The notes: generated by a model not told the origin, from the sequence alone. DNA of 50,839 nucleotides from Holophagales bacterium (GCA_009837885.1 VXSP01000037.1:1-50839), one strand, 5' to 3'. Positions 36,733 through 45,864 are shown, counted from the stretch's first letter. Program-made: numbers and translations.

Positions 36733-37782
36733 TTGAGCGGGTCTCCGGACCTCAGCGCCGCCTTCGAGCAGTTCGCGCGCGTCGAAGCGCCGGACCTCGA
36801 CTCCCCGACGTACGCGGAACTCGCCGCTGGCGTGGCCGAGGACGGCGAACTGCTGGCGCTGGCGGCGCAACGGCAGGAAGGTCAACCGGCGCCGAACATG
36901 CTCTTCGGGGCGGTGCAGTACCTGCTTCTGCAGGGGCTGGAACACCCGCTGGCCGCGCACTACCCGATCCTCTCGGGCCCGGAACCGCCGCCAGGGCCTG
37001 CCTTCCCGCCCTTCCGGGCCTTCTGCCTCCAACACCGTCAGCGGGTCGCCGAGCTCGTTGCAACCCGCCGCACCCAGACCCAGGTCGTGCGGCGCTGCAC
37101 CTGTCTTCTGCCCGCGTTCAGCCTGGTCCACCGGGAGGCGGAGGCTCCGCTGGCCCTGATCGATGTCGGCGCCAGCGCCGGCCTGAACCTGAACTTCGAC
37201 CGCTACGCCTACCGGTACCGGCGAGCCGGAAGGGAGGTCCTGCGCTGGGGAAGGGGCTCGGAGCGCGTCCAGCTCGAAGCTGACCTGCGGGGCCCCGGCA
37301 CAATGCCGGCGCCGGCACGGGACATCCCGGTAGCGAGCCGCGACGGAATCGACCTGAACCCGATCGACCTCGCCGACCCGGATGAGTTGCTCTGGCTGCG
37401 CGCGCTGATCTGGCCCGAGCACGTGGAGCGCCACGCCCAGCTCGTGGACGCCGCGGCCGAACTGAAGCACAGCCCGATCCGCCTCTACCGTGGCGATGCC
37501 TCGAAGGACCTGCCGCACCTGCTGGAGCGTGTCCCGGCCGAGGTGGCGCTGGTCGTCTACTCCACGATCGCGCTCTACCAGATTCCTCGTGAGGGTCGGC
37601 GGCGCATCACGGACGCGCTGGAGGACCGGAGCCGGGAGCGGCCCGTCTGGCGGGTGGCCCTTGAGGGTGTCCATCCGCCAAGCCTGACTCTGACCCGGTA
37701 CCTGGGCGGTTCCGGCGAAACGGAGTTGCTCGCCCGGGCCTCGCCGCACGGCTGGTGGATCGAGTGGGGATCCTCGCCTTGA
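36733..37782 (+). CDS. DUF2332-family protein
   Basis: A 349-residue protein matching the DUF2332 type: LLALAAQRQEGQPAPNMLFGAVQYLLLQG near residue 40, RTQTQVVRRCTCLLPAF, the glycine-rich LIDVGASAGLNLNFDRYAYRY (about 140-160), and VPAEVALVVYSTIALYQ. The glycine-rich motif resembles a SAM-binding loop, so a methyltransferase-like fold is possible, but no activity is established. The TTG start at 36733 is uncertain. No operon partner. The 100 nt before it contain nothing notable. Confidence 0.75.
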   Translation: MSGSPDLSAAFEQFARVEAPDLDSPTYAELAAGVAEDGELLALAAQRQEGQPAPNMLFGAVQYLLLQGLEHPLAAHYPILSGPEPPPGPAFPPFRAFCLQHRQRVAELVATRRTQTQVVRRCTCLLPAFSLVHREAEAPLALIDVGASAGLNLNFDRYAYRYRRAGREVLRWGRGSERVQLEADLRGPGTMPAPARDIPVASRDGIDLNPIDLADPDELLWLRALIWPEHVERHAQLVDAAAELKHSPIRLYRGDASKDLPHLLERVPAEVALVVYSTIALYQIPREGRRRITDALEDRSRERPVWRVALEGVHPPSLTLTRYLGGSGETELLARASPHGWWIEWGSSP

Positions 37783-37867
37783 GACGCGGCCACGTCGACC
37801 GCACGCATGGCCTGACCGGGTAGTCAGGAACAGCAGCCACCGCGCCGCTGACCCCGGCGGTTTCCCG

Positions 37868-40474
37868 TCAGAACGAGAAGGTGACGGTCATCGACACGGA
37901 CCGCGACGCCCCCAGCCAGGCCGCGTTCTCGGTGATCGCGGAGAGGTAGGCCTCGTCGAGCAGGTTGTTGGCCACCAGCTCGAACGTCGTCGAGCGGAGC
38001 AGGTCGCTCAGCACTTCGCCCGAGAACGTGACGTAGGCATCCATCAACCAGTATTCGTCGGTGAACCAGTCGGCGACCAGGCTGACCCGCCGCGCCGAGG
38101 TGTACTTCGCGCTGATCCCCGCACTCAGGGGACCGGACCGGTCAAGCGAGATGACCCACAGACGATCCGGGACGCCCGTAACGTCCGTTCCCGGCATGAT
38201 GTTCTGGTTCGCGTCGACCAGGGCGTCACCGCTGCCGACGTACTCGGAGTTGTTCAGCGTGTAGGCCGTGTAGAGGGAGAGCTGGTGGGGCATCTGCACC
38301 GTCGCCGAGAGTTCGACGCCGTTCGTCTCGATGCCGCCGGCGTTGAAGTAGGCGCCGCCTCCCGGAATGAGGTAGTTGGGGCCGGCCGGCGTCTGCGGTC
38401 CGAGGTAGAAGATCCGGTTGTCGAAGTCGATGACGTAGCCGGTGGCGCTCAGCGCCAGCCGTTCGGCCGAGTACTGCAGCCCGACGTCGATGTTCGACGC
38501 GGTTTCGGGCTCGAGCGCGGCCAGGCTGCGCCCCGGCACCTCGAGCAGTGTGCTGCCGATCGCCCGGAAGTTCTCCGCGTAGCCGGCAAAGAGGTCCAGG
38601 CCCTCGACCGGCGTTTCGTAGGTGACGCCGCCCGAGACGAGCAGGCTCGAATCCGAATCGACCGTCAGGTTCGGATCGACGTGGAACTGGTCCTCGCGCG
38701 ACACGTCGACCAAGTACTTCTTGAGGCCGCCGGTAAGGGTGAAACGCCCGGCGTAGAGCGTCTCCTCCGCGTACAGCATCATGACGCTCTGCGGGAACTC
38801 CCACTGGTACTGGTGCCAGTAGGGCGTCGCGTGCCACTGGAAGTTGATCACCGGATCGAGGATCTGGTGCCAGTCCCGTCCGAGGTCGCGCTTCGAGTCC
38901 TCGTACCAGATGCCGGCGCGCAGCTTGCTGCCGGTGCTGCCGATCGTCGTGAGCCACTCCTGGTCGAGCGTGACCCCGACGCGGTCCTTCCCGTAGTGGC
39001 TGTGCCGGTACGACTGCACCGCCGTCGCGCCCGGATGGCACGCCGGATCGACTTCCGGGCCGCCCGGGCCGTAGTAGTTGAAGAGAAACGACGAGGTGCA
39101 ACCCGGCACAGGCCCCACGGCGGCGCCGTCGGGGCCGACGAAACGGATCAGCCCGAGCTGCGAGCCGCCCCGCACCGTGGGGCCGCCGCGAAGCTCCGAT
39201 TCGGCGCCGCCCCCGTCGTCGGCGACGTCGACGATGTAGGGCGGCAACCAGTCGCCGCGGCCCCGGTTGCGATGAAAGTACCCGGCCAGGCTCAGCGACA
39301 GCTCTTCGCCGAGCGACCAGTCCGCCTTCAGATAGCCAAAGGTGTTACTCCGCCGGGTCTGCCAGCCGCGGCGGTAGAACTGGTTCAGGTACGGCACGCC
39401 GGGCCAGTCGCCGATCAGGCGGTCCCAGCGCGGGTTGGCCCGGAAGTCGCTCTCGCTGTAGAGGCGCTGGTAGACGTCCTCGTGGATGTTGTCGTAGGAG
39501 ATGTAACTCGTCAGATCGACCCGGCCACGGGACGAGACGAGCTTCATCGCGACGTGCTCGCGCTCGTTGAGCGCCGAACCCTCCATCCAGTCGGTCGCTC
39601 CCTGGCGTGTCGCGGCGATCCAGGCGCGGGTGTTGCCGCCGAAGATCGGCCCGGTGTCGACCCGCATGAAGAAGCGCTGGCCCTGGTACTCGCCCAGCGT
39701 CATCGACGCCGTGTAGGACCGCTCGTCGGCCGGATCGTCGGTCAGGTAGTTGAACGTGCCGCCCAGCGCCTCGACGGACCGCGAGGCGATGTCGGCCGTC
39801 CCCTGGGACACCTCGACTCCGCCGAGGTTCATCGGGTCGACGAAGCGGTTCGCCTTGGCGCCGCTCCAGTAGTCCGAGGTGCCGTTCGGGAACCCGTCGA
39901 TCGTGGTGCCGATCTGCACGTCGTTGATCGTCACCTGGAAGCCCCGCATGGCGACGTTGGCCGACCAGTCGTCGAAACCGTAGGAGTCGCCCTCCTGGAC
40001 GGAGACTCCCGGCAGGTTGTCCACCACCGACGTCACGTTGGTGATCTTCGACTGCTGGAGCAGCATCGGCTGGGAGACGATGTTCCGCGCGAACGTCCGG
40101 GGTTCCTCGGCCACCACGGTCACGGTCTCCAGCAGTCTGACGAGGTGGAGGACGAGTCGGACGTTCTCGGTGGCGCCCGCGCCGAGCGAAACCGGACTCT
40201 CGGCTGTCTCGAAGCCCGTCAAAGCCGCCGTGACGACATAGTCGCCGGCCGAGAGACCGGCGCTCGCGTAGGCGCCGTCTCCCTGGGTGATGCGCTCCTG
40301 GCGCACCCCCGGGCCGGCCACGGTCACCGTGACGCCGGGTAGCGGAGTGCCGTCCGCGTCGACGACGACGCCTTCGATGGTTCCTGTTGTTTGAGCTGTC
40401 GCGGCCGCGGCGGCAGCAGCCAGCAGCAGGGCGGCGAGGGCCAGTCGTCCTGGCCAGGGGTGCGGGGCGTCCAT
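37868..40474 (-). CDS. TonB-dependent receptor with N-terminal carboxypeptidase-like domain
   Basis: 868 residues from ATG 40474 (a GGGAGG lies ten nt upstream; the TTG further up is part of the ribosome site). A signal peptide (LALAALLLAAAAAAATA) is followed by a carboxypeptidase-regulatory-like domain (GTIEGVVVDADGTPLPGVTVTV, about 28-110). The plug domain follows (LLQQSKITNVTSVVDNLPGVSVQEG), then a large beta-barrel ending in aromatic F (SVSMTVTFSF), the outer-membrane insertion signal. Such receptors import iron complexes or oligomers using TonB. The Oar-like domain layout is frequent in Acidobacteriota and Bacteroidota. The ligand is unknown; no partner genes are beside it. Confidence 0.9.
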   Translation of the reverse strand: MDAPHPWPGRLALAALLLAAAAAAATAQTTGTIEGVVVDADGTPLPGVTVTVAGPGVRQERITQGDGAYASAGLSAGDYVVTAALTGFETAESPVSLGAGATENVRLVLHLVRLLETVTVVAEEPRTFARNIVSQPMLLQQSKITNVTSVVDNLPGVSVQEGDSYGFDDWSANVAMRGFQVTINDVQIGTTIDGFPNGTSDYWSGAKANRFVDPMNLGGVEVSQGTADIASRSVEALGGTFNYLTDDPADERSYTASMTLGEYQGQRFFMRVDTGPIFGGNTRAWIAATRQGATDWMEGSALNEREHVAMKLVSSRGRVDLTSYISYDNIHEDVYQRLYSESDFRANPRWDRLIGDWPGVPYLNQFYRRGWQTRRSNTFGYLKADWSLGEELSLSLAGYFHRNRGRGDWLPPYIVDVADDGGGAESELRGGPTVRGGSQLGLIRFVGPDGAAVGPVPGCTSSFLFNYYGPGGPEVDPACHPGATAVQSYRHSHYGKDRVGVTLDQEWLTTIGSTGSKLRAGIWYEDSKRDLGRDWHQILDPVINFQWHATPYWHQYQWEFPQSVMMLYAEETLYAGRFTLTGGLKKYLVDVSREDQFHVDPNLTVDSDSSLLVSGGVTYETPVEGLDLFAGYAENFRAIGSTLLEVPGRSLAALEPETASNIDVGLQYSAERLALSATGYVIDFDNRIFYLGPQTPAGPNYLIPGGGAYFNAGGIETNGVELSATVQMPHQLSLYTAYTLNNSEYVGSGDALVDANQNIMPGTDVTGVPDRLWVISLDRSGPLSAGISAKYTSARRVSLVADWFTDEYWLMDAYVTFSGEVLSDLLRSTTFELVANNLLDEAYLSAITENAAWLGASRSVSMTVTFSF

Positions 40475-40536
40475 CGGTCCAGTACCTCCCAAGTGGTAGG
40501 TGTCCGGGCATTATGGCCCGACCGATGGAGCGGGGA

Positions 40537-40883
40537 TGGTGGAGGCGGTGGGAATCGAACCCACGTCCGCGAGACTCGGCGCGAGGGATCTACGTGCGTA
40601 GCCTTCACTCGATCAGTCGCTGCCGGCTTGGGTAGAAGGCCACCACGGCCGGCGGTCTAGTTCCGAAGTGATCCGGCCTGAGTTCGGAACCGCGCTCAGA
40701 CGTTTGATCCACTTTGAGTGTCGCTCCTGACGGCGCCGCGAATCAAGGCTCCGGCAGGACCGTGACGGCTCTTAAGCCGCCAGTGCCAATTCGTCGTTGG
40801 CGAGTATCAAAATCCGGTTAACGAGTCGGACTCGGCACGCAACCCCCGAACCGCATGATCTCCCGTCGAAGCCATGCGCCCCC
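40537..40883 (-). ncRNA. ssrA: Transfer-messenger RNA (tmRNA)
   Basis: A one-piece tmRNA of 347 nt. The 5' end GGGGGCGCATGGCTTCGACGG and the 3' end GGTTCGATTCCCACCGCCTC then CACCA form the alanine-type acceptor (with one G-U pair) and T-arm; CCA is encoded. The tag reading frame is GCC AAC GAC GAA TTG GCA CTG GCG GCT TAA, giving ANDELALAA, nine encoded residues. Several pseudoknot-like inverted repeats follow the tag. It lies 62 nt upstream of the TonB receptor gene's start on the same strand. Confidence 0.95.
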
Positions 40884-40922
40884 AGGGACCCGCGATTCTA
40901 CACCAGCTTGCCGTTGCACCCG

Positions 40923-41097
40923 CCTGACCCGGGGCTGAGGGAGGGGGTCCCAGGGGACGCTCGCGCTTACCTGGCGAATGGTAGGTCGGCGCTCGCTTCG
41001 GTCGCCTGCGCTCCGGGAGGTCGTTGGTTCAGGGAGGTTCGTCGGCAGTCGCTTGGCTCCAGCCCCCTGGGACCCCTTCCCTCAGCCCCGGGCCAGG
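40923..41097 (+). repeat. Long palindromic repeat family 1, copy C
   Basis: A 34-bp inverted repeat (40923-40956 and 41064-41097) with 32 matched positions; one exception is a G-T pair, the other A-C. The outer arm is CCTGACCCGGGGCTGA. The core is the most diverged of the family but keeps GCTCGCGCT, GGCGCTCGCTTCGGTCG and GCTCCAGCC. It lies between the tmRNA 5' end and the 3' end of the acylase gene. Confidence 0.82.
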
Positions 41098-41163
41098 CTG
41101 GAGGTCGTCGGGCAAACGGGGCGGCGCACTCGGCTCGGGGTATGTAACCAAGAGACTCCGAGG

Positions 41164-41196
41164 GTCCAGACTGGGTGCGCCGGCGCCCTCGCCGGC
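41164..41196 (+). repeat. Short hairpin repeat family 2, copy 2
   Basis: Contains ACTGGGTGCGCCGGCG followed by CCCTCGCCGGC, forming a hairpin. It begins 67 bp after copy C of repeat family 1. More small palindromes follow to 41240 (GCCGCC-GAA-GGCGGC and a GTCAGGCCGGC string). The acylase gene begins its 3' end at 41274. Confidence 0.75.
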
Positions 41197-41273
41197 TGCC
41201 GCCGAAGGCGGCTGGGGAACGCGCCGACCGTCAGGCCGGCTCCGCTTTGGTGACCCAGAGGTGGCGGAGTGAC

Positions 41274-43499
41274 TCAGAAATCGCCCGGCCGATACGCCCG
41301 CACCGTGTGGGCCTCCACGTCCTCCCAATGGATCCACGCTGGCTTGAATCGTCTCTCCGAGAGCAACCGCGCCTGGTCGAAGAAGTGGGGCGACTCGGGG
41401 CGGTGGCTCTGGCCGTAGTGCAGGTAACTCGCTCCGCGGGTCTTCTCGCCGAACTCGTACACGGCCATGTAGGAGGCACCGGTCGCGGCGTAGCGGAGCT
41501 TGCGCTCTTCGCCGTTCTCGAGGGTGGTGGGCGGCGAGTGGTAGAGCGTGAACGCGACGCCGAGGGGCCCGCGGACGCCGGCGAGCGGCAGGCTGGGTTC
41601 GTCGTCGGAGAAGGGGACGCCTCCGGCTGAGGGTTGGTTCGCGTGGCGCTGGATGCGGTGGATGTCGCCGTAGGGCACGCGCCAGTCGCCGTAGAGCTCG
41701 GTGAGTTTCTCCGCTGCCCGCTCCAGGGCGACGAACCGCGCCGGCATGTCGTTCACGTACTCGGGCCTCAGGGTCTCGACCGGATAGCCGCGGCCGTAGA
41801 GCTCCTCGTACCAGCCGACGGCCAGCGTCGCCTGCGTGGAGGTGAGCGAACTCCTGTAGTCCCAGTCCAGCAGGTGCTCGAGATAGGGGCGGACGCGGGC
41901 GGCGAGTTCCGGGTCGGTGCGCTCGAGTTGCTCCAGGCGGCGCGCGTAGACGGGGACCTCCGTCATCGGCCAGTAGAGGGTCGTGTCGTAGGCGAGGTCC
42001 TGGAAGTCCTCGAAGGTGAGATCACGGGCGTTGCGCAGCAGGTAGCGGGCCACCTTGGCGCGGCGCTTGTCGTCGTGCTTGTCCTCGACCATGTAGGGCG
42101 GGAAGTCGAGCAGCGAGGGGTTGCCGTCGTCGGTCGTGGTGAAGGGCGTCGAGTTGCAGTTCTGGACGAAGCCGGACGGCGGGTTGAGGACCTGCGGCAG
42201 CTCGTCGATGGGGTGGAATGGCCCCCACTCGTTGTTCGGGTCGGCGCCGTCGACGGGCTTGGTCCAGTCGACCGACGGGTCGCGGCGGGCGAACGTCCCG
42301 TTGTAGAGGTAGAAGATGTTGCCGTCGGCGTCGGCGTAGGTCGTGTTGAAGGTCTGCAGCAGTTGCATCGAGACGGCGGCGTACCACTCCTCGAAGGTCC
42401 GCGCCTTGGCCTGCGCCAGTGCCTGGACCATGCGGCTGCCCTCGTAGAGCCGCGGCACGCGGACGGCCAGGTAGTGCTCGTCGTCCTCCCTGGCGATGAT
42501 CGGGCCGTAGTGCGAGCGGCGGAGCGCGACCTCGCGCGGTTCGAGATGGCCGTCGTCGCCGAGCACGTGGATCGTGGCGCGCCGCTCCTCAGCGTCTCGG
42601 TAGTCGTCGCCGTAGCGGTACTTGAGCGGGTCGCTCGGGTGGTCGAAGGTCAGGCGGTAGGTGTCCGAGATGTCGGCGGCGTTGACCGTGTACGCCCAGC
42701 CGAGCCGCTCGTTGAAGCCGGCGGTCGGCAGCGGGCCTCCCGGATACATCGCGCCCGAGAAGTTGAGCCCCTCGCCGCTCACGACGTGCATCTCGGTGAA
42801 CATGCCCGAGCCGTACCAGGGCTGGTGGGGATTGATGAAGAGCATCGCGTTGCCGTCGCGCGTCTTCGACGGGGCGACGGCCCACTGGTTGGAGCCCAGG
42901 GACGCGGCCAGCTCCTCCGCCAGCCGGGGTAGCCGGCCCCGTGGAGCGTGGGCGGCGCCCAGCAGCCGGCCGAGGATCATGTAGCGCTCGAAGGCGAGGA
43001 CGTGGAAGGGCTCCATGCGGGTCAGCAGGCGCGGCTTCTCCTCGGGGTGCCGCTCCAGGTAGTAGTTGTAGCCGGCCGCGAAGGCCTCGGCGATGCGGCG
43101 GATGTTCTCGGGCAGGTTGGGGAAGTCGCGGCGGGAGGTCCCCACCAGGTCGAACAGGGCGACCTCGAGGTCGCTGCGGAAGCCCGACTCGCCGACGACC
43201 TCGGCGTACCGCCCGAGCGCCTTGATGTAGGTGTCCTCGAGCTGGAAGAAGTGGTCCTCGCACTGGGCCCAGGCGGAGCCGAAGGCGACCGCGGCGTCGG
43301 TGGATGCCCTGATGTGCGGTACCCCCCATTCGTCGCGGTGGATGACAACGTCGGCGGCCCAGGCGGGACCTCCCTGCGCTGCGGGTGCCGGCGGTGCTGA
43401 CGGGCCTTGCCCGGTTTCTGGCTCGGCCGCGCACCCGATGGCGGCTAGTGCAAAGGCCGTTGCGGTGAACCGCCTTCTCCAAGGGTGCTTCAAGCGCAT
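41274..43499 (-). CDS. Penicillin-acylase-family N-terminal nucleophile hydrolase, lipoprotein
   Basis: 741 residues from ATG 43499. A lipoprotein signal ends at Cys23 (FALAAIGC), after which a Pro/Ala linker precedes DVVIHRDEWGVPHIRASTDAAVAFGSAWAQCEDHFFQLE, the alpha-chain pattern. The autocatalytic cleavage site with the new N-terminal serine is G-SNQWAVAPSKTRDG (Ser near 202), followed by FINPHQPW. Relatives cleave amide bonds in beta-lactams, acyl-homoserine lactones or aculeacin. The substrate cannot be told, and quorum quenching or peptide scavenging are both possible. Maturation should occur outside the cytoplasm. Confidence 0.88.
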   Translation of the reverse strand: MRLKHPWRRRFTATAFALAAIGCAAEPETGQGPSAPPAPAAQGGPAWAADVVIHRDEWGVPHIRASTDAAVAFGSAWAQCEDHFFQLEDTYIKALGRYAEVVGESGFRSDLEVALFDLVGTSRRDFPNLPENIRRIAEAFAAGYNYYLERHPEEKPRLLTRMEPFHVLAFERYMILGRLLGAAHAPRGRLPRLAEELAASLGSNQWAVAPSKTRDGNAMLFINPHQPWYGSGMFTEMHVVSGEGLNFSGAMYPGGPLPTAGFNERLGWAYTVNAADISDTYRLTFDHPSDPLKYRYGDDYRDAEERRATIHVLGDDGHLEPREVALRRSHYGPIIAREDDEHYLAVRVPRLYEGSRMVQALAQAKARTFEEWYAAVSMQLLQTFNTTYADADGNIFYLYNGTFARRDPSVDWTKPVDGADPNNEWGPFHPIDELPQVLNPPSGFVQNCNSTPFTTTDDGNPSLLDFPPYMVEDKHDDKRRAKVARYLLRNARDLTFEDFQDLAYDTTLYWPMTEVPVYARRLEQLERTDPELAARVRPYLEHLLDWDYRSSLTSTQATLAVGWYEELYGRGYPVETLRPEYVNDMPARFVALERAAEKLTELYGDWRVPYGDIHRIQRHANQPSAGGVPFSDDEPSLPLAGVRGPLGVAFTLYHSPPTTLENGEERKLRYAATGASYMAVYEFGEKTRGASYLHYGQSHRPESPHFFDQARLLSERRFKPAWIHWEDVEAHTVRAYRPGDF

Positions 43500-43533
43500 C
43501 GAGCCGGCGAGTATCGCACGGCGTGCCCCGTGT

Positions 43534-43932
43534 CTAGCGGGTTGCGCGAAGCCGCTGGATCTTCCCGGGCCAGTCAAGCAACCGCCGGTCGGCCGTAACC
43601 AGGCGGTGGCCGCCCAGGGCCGTCGCGACGATGATCCGGTCGGCCGGGTCGCCGTGCAGGTCGGTGAGGAAACCCGCCCGTAGCGCTATGTCGCCGTCCA
43701 CGGGGATCTCGTTGAGGCTGTGATCCAGCAGGTAGCGTCGCAGCGCCTCGGCCGCCCAGGGTATCTGGAGGCGGCCCTTCGCGACGAGCATCGCGATCTC
43801 CCAGAACGAGATGGCGGACGCAGCGGCGTTGCCCGACGCCACTGCCTCGTCAGCAGCGCGGCGCGCGCCGGCTCCGAAACGCTCGTTGCCGAACACCATC
43901 CAGAGAAGAACGTGGGTGTCGAGCAGCAGCAA
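43534..43932 (-). CDS. vapC: PIN-domain toxin (VapC type)
   Basis: A 132-residue PIN-domain nuclease. The acidic metal ligands are at MLLLDTHVLLW (Asp5), SFWEIA (Glu, about 45), GDPADRIIVATAL (Asp, about 97) and LVTADRRL (Asp, about 114), all present, so it should be active. VapC toxins cut tRNA or rRNA. It lies 13 nt downstream of a Phd/YefM-type antitoxin in the usual order. Confidence 0.9.
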   Translation of the reverse strand: MLLLDTHVLLWMVFGNERFGAGARRAADEAVASGNAAASAISFWEIAMLVAKGRLQIPWAAEALRRYLLDHSLNEIPVDGDIALRAGFLTDLHGDPADRIIVATALGGHRLVTADRRLLDWPGKIQRLRATR

Positions 43933-43945
43933 CGGAGTCTCCCGC

Positions 43946-44218
43946 TCAGTCGGGATCCTCGCCCCGAATCAACGCGAGTTCCCGTTCCCCGTCCCACCCG
44001 CCCCACTCGTCTTCAAGTGGAGACATGATGTCGCCCGTTATCTCCATCTGGCCCCGGAGGCAACCGAAGAGGCTCTTCGGCTTCTCCCGGTACGGCACCA
44101 GCCGCGACACCGGCTCGCCGTTCTTTGTGATGACCACCTCGTCGCCGGTCTCGGCGACCTCGTCCATCAGCTTGAGACAGGTGGCCTTGAACTCGGAGGC
44201 CTTGATCGTCCGTTCCAT
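43946..44218 (-). CDS. Phd/YefM-family antitoxin
   Basis: 90 residues from ATG 44218: MERTIKASEFKATCLKLMDEVAETGDEVVITKNGEPVSRLVPY is the Phd/YefM DNA-binding fold, and the acidic C-terminal part (EITGDIMSPLEDEWGGW) is the likely toxin-neutralising segment. The frame runs to 44269, but the extra ATGs lie in a palindrome that looks like the operator. It precedes vapC and should repress the pair together with the toxin. Confidence 0.9.
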   Translation of the reverse strand: MERTIKASEFKATCLKLMDEVAETGDEVVITKNGEPVSRLVPYREKPKSLFGCLRGQMEITGDIMSPLEDEWGGWDGERELALIRGEDPD

Positions 44219-44247
44219 CGTGCCGCCGACGGTATCAGATCTGCGGG

Positions 44248-44269
44248 CCATGGTCATGACCATGGTCAT
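44248..44269. promoter_or_regulatory. Overlapping palindromes, candidate operator of the toxin-antitoxin operon
   Basis: CCATGGTCATGACCATGG (44248-44265) is a perfect 18-bp palindrome, and ATGACCATGGTCAT (44256-44269) is a second one overlapping it. They lie 30-50 bp before the antitoxin ATG, where Phd-type proteins usually bind. The stop codon of the preceding gene touches the palindrome, so the operator occupies almost the whole gap. Confidence 0.6.
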
Positions 44270-44742
44270 CAGGGCCGCGGAGCGAAGGGACCCTTCGGAG
44301 TTTCGCCGGGCCGCGGCCCGAGGCTGGCCAGGAAATCCGCAGCGCCCCGGTGCCTCAACCTCGACCCGACGACCAGCCAGGCGAGCAGGATCATGATGAA
44401 GCCGCTGCCGGCGAGGTTGGGCGACGTTCCCGGCAGCAGGGGCCAGGCCAGCATGGCCAGGACACCCAGCGCGCCCAGGGCAAGGATGAGGACCGCGCCG
44501 GCGTTCGTCTGATACTCCGCGCGCTCCACGTGGTAAGTCACGCGGACTCCTTCGCCACTGGGCTGGACGGAGACCTCGCCGTGCAGGACGCCATGGCGGA
44601 TGCCGGCCGCCACCGGCAGCGTCAAGTGGCCGCCGCCGCCGTGTCGGTGCCAGGTTCCGTTCCAGGCATCGGCGCCGTCCGAGAGCGCCTCGAGCGCCTC
44701 GTCGAGCGTCAGATCGAGTTCGACTTCAACTGGTCGATCCAC
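44269..44742 (-). CDS. Small membrane protein of unknown function
   Basis: 157 residues from GTG 44742 (frame open upstream as a shadow of dus). The N-terminal half is predicted soluble: VEVELDLTLDEALEALSDGADAWNGTWHRHGGGGHLTLPV, then HGEVSVQPSGEGVRVTYHVER. Two hydrophobic helices follow (AGAVLILALGALGVLAMLAWPLLPG and GSGFIMILLAWLVVGSRL). I do not recognise the family. It starts 23 nt after dus on the same strand and may be co-transcribed. Confidence 0.65.
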   Translation of the reverse strand: MDRPVEVELDLTLDEALEALSDGADAWNGTWHRHGGGGHLTLPVAAGIRHGVLHGEVSVQPSGEGVRVTYHVERAEYQTNAGAVLILALGALGVLAMLAWPLLPGTSPNLAGSGFIMILLAWLVVGSRLRHRGAADFLASLGPRPGETPKGPFAPRP

Positions 44743-44765
44743 GGTGGGGCGGCGCGCGTGGCGCC

Positions 44766-45776
44766 CTAGGCGGCCAGCTCGTCTAGCTGCTCGTCGAAGA
44801 AGGCTTCGACCGCGACCAGGAACTTTTCCACCGTGTCGAGTTGCTGGATCTGCTGGCGCAGGCGCTTGCCGTTGGGTAGTCCGTAGGTGTACCAGCCGGT
44901 GAATTTCCGCAGCTTGTGCAAGGCGAAGCGGTTGGCTTCCCGTTCTGCCACCATGTGGAAATGACCCAGGATCAGGTCGCGCCGGTCGATCAGGGTGGGC
45001 GCCGGCGCCTCCGTGCCGAGCAGGTGGCTCCGGATCTGATGGAAGATCCACGGGTTGCGGGTCGCGCCGCGGCCCACCATGACGCCGTCGCAGCCGGTCT
45101 GCCGGAGCAGCCGCTCGGCGTCCTCCGGGGTGGTGATGTCGCCGTTGCCGATCACCGGGATGGTCAGGGCCTCCCTGAGCCGGGCCAGGTGGGTCCAGTC
45201 CGCTTCCCCCCGGAACATCTGCTTCGCGGTCCGCGCGTGCATCGTGACGGCGTCGACGCCGAGGTCCTCGCACAGGCGCCCCAGGTCGAGGTAGTTGGTT
45301 TCGGTGTGGTTGAGACCGAGCCGGAACTTGACGGTCAACGGAATCCGGATCCGGCTCCGCACCTCGCGGATGATGCTGCCGGCCAGGTCGAGGTCGCCCA
45401 TCAGGGCGGCGCCGGCGCAGCCCTTCAGCACCTTGTTGGCCGGACAGCCCATGTTGATGTCGCAGACGTCGGGTCCGAGCTCTTCGACGACTTCGGCCGC
45501 TTCGGCCATCGTCTCCGCGTCCGAGCCGTAGATCTGGATCGCCAGCGGCCGCTCTTCCTCGGCGAAGTACATGAGATCCCGCGTGCGCTGGTTGCCGTCG
45601 ACGATCGCCCGCGAGGAGATGAACTCCATCGACACGAGGCCGACGCCGCCGATCCGGCGGACGATCAACCGAAAGTCCCGGTCCGTCACGCCGGCCATCG
45701 GCGCCAGGAACAGGGGCGGGTCGATCGTCACGGCGCGGTCGCCCCGGCCGATGACCATCGGACCGAGCGCCGGCAT
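44766..45776 (-). CDS. dus: tRNA-dihydrouridine synthase
   Basis: A flavin enzyme of 336 residues from ATG 45776 that reduces uridines in tRNA. The signatures are PLFLAPMAGVTDRDFR, then DINMGCPANKVLKGCAGAALM with the catalytic Cys (about residue 103). Next come KFRLG, MHARTAKQMFRGEADW, VIGNGDI and GVMVGRGATRNPW. The C-terminal helical domain recognises tRNA. It resembles DusB more than DusA, but the subfamily is not certain. The frame is open to 45830; upstream starts add no conserved residues. Divergent from bshC. Confidence 0.92.
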   Translation of the reverse strand: MPALGPMVIGRGDRAVTIDPPLFLAPMAGVTDRDFRLIVRRIGGVGLVSMEFISSRAIVDGNQRTRDLMYFAEEERPLAIQIYGSDAETMAEAAEVVEELGPDVCDINMGCPANKVLKGCAGAALMGDLDLAGSIIREVRSRIRIPLTVKFRLGLNHTETNYLDLGRLCEDLGVDAVTMHARTAKQMFRGEADWTHLARLREALTIPVIGNGDITTPEDAERLLRQTGCDGVMVGRGATRNPWIFHQIRSHLLGTEAPAPTLIDRRDLILGHFHMVAEREANRFALHKLRKFTGWYTYGLPNGKRLRQQIQQLDTVEKFLVAVEAFFDEQLDELAA

Positions 45777-45864
45777 AGCTGGCGAAGACGCAGTCACGGT
45801 GCCGATTCTACGCCCCCACCGTGAAGCCACTTAGGTTCGCGGCGCGGCTGTAGGATTCGCGATC

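Noticed and set aside
38285..40342. A 685-codon open frame on the plus strand
   Set aside because: Entirely antisense to the TonB receptor; Arg/Ala/Val-rich shadow with no recognisable domain.
40391..40660. Small plus-strand frames over 40391-40660
   Set aside because: They overlap the tmRNA and the receptor start; the RNA explains the sequence conservation.
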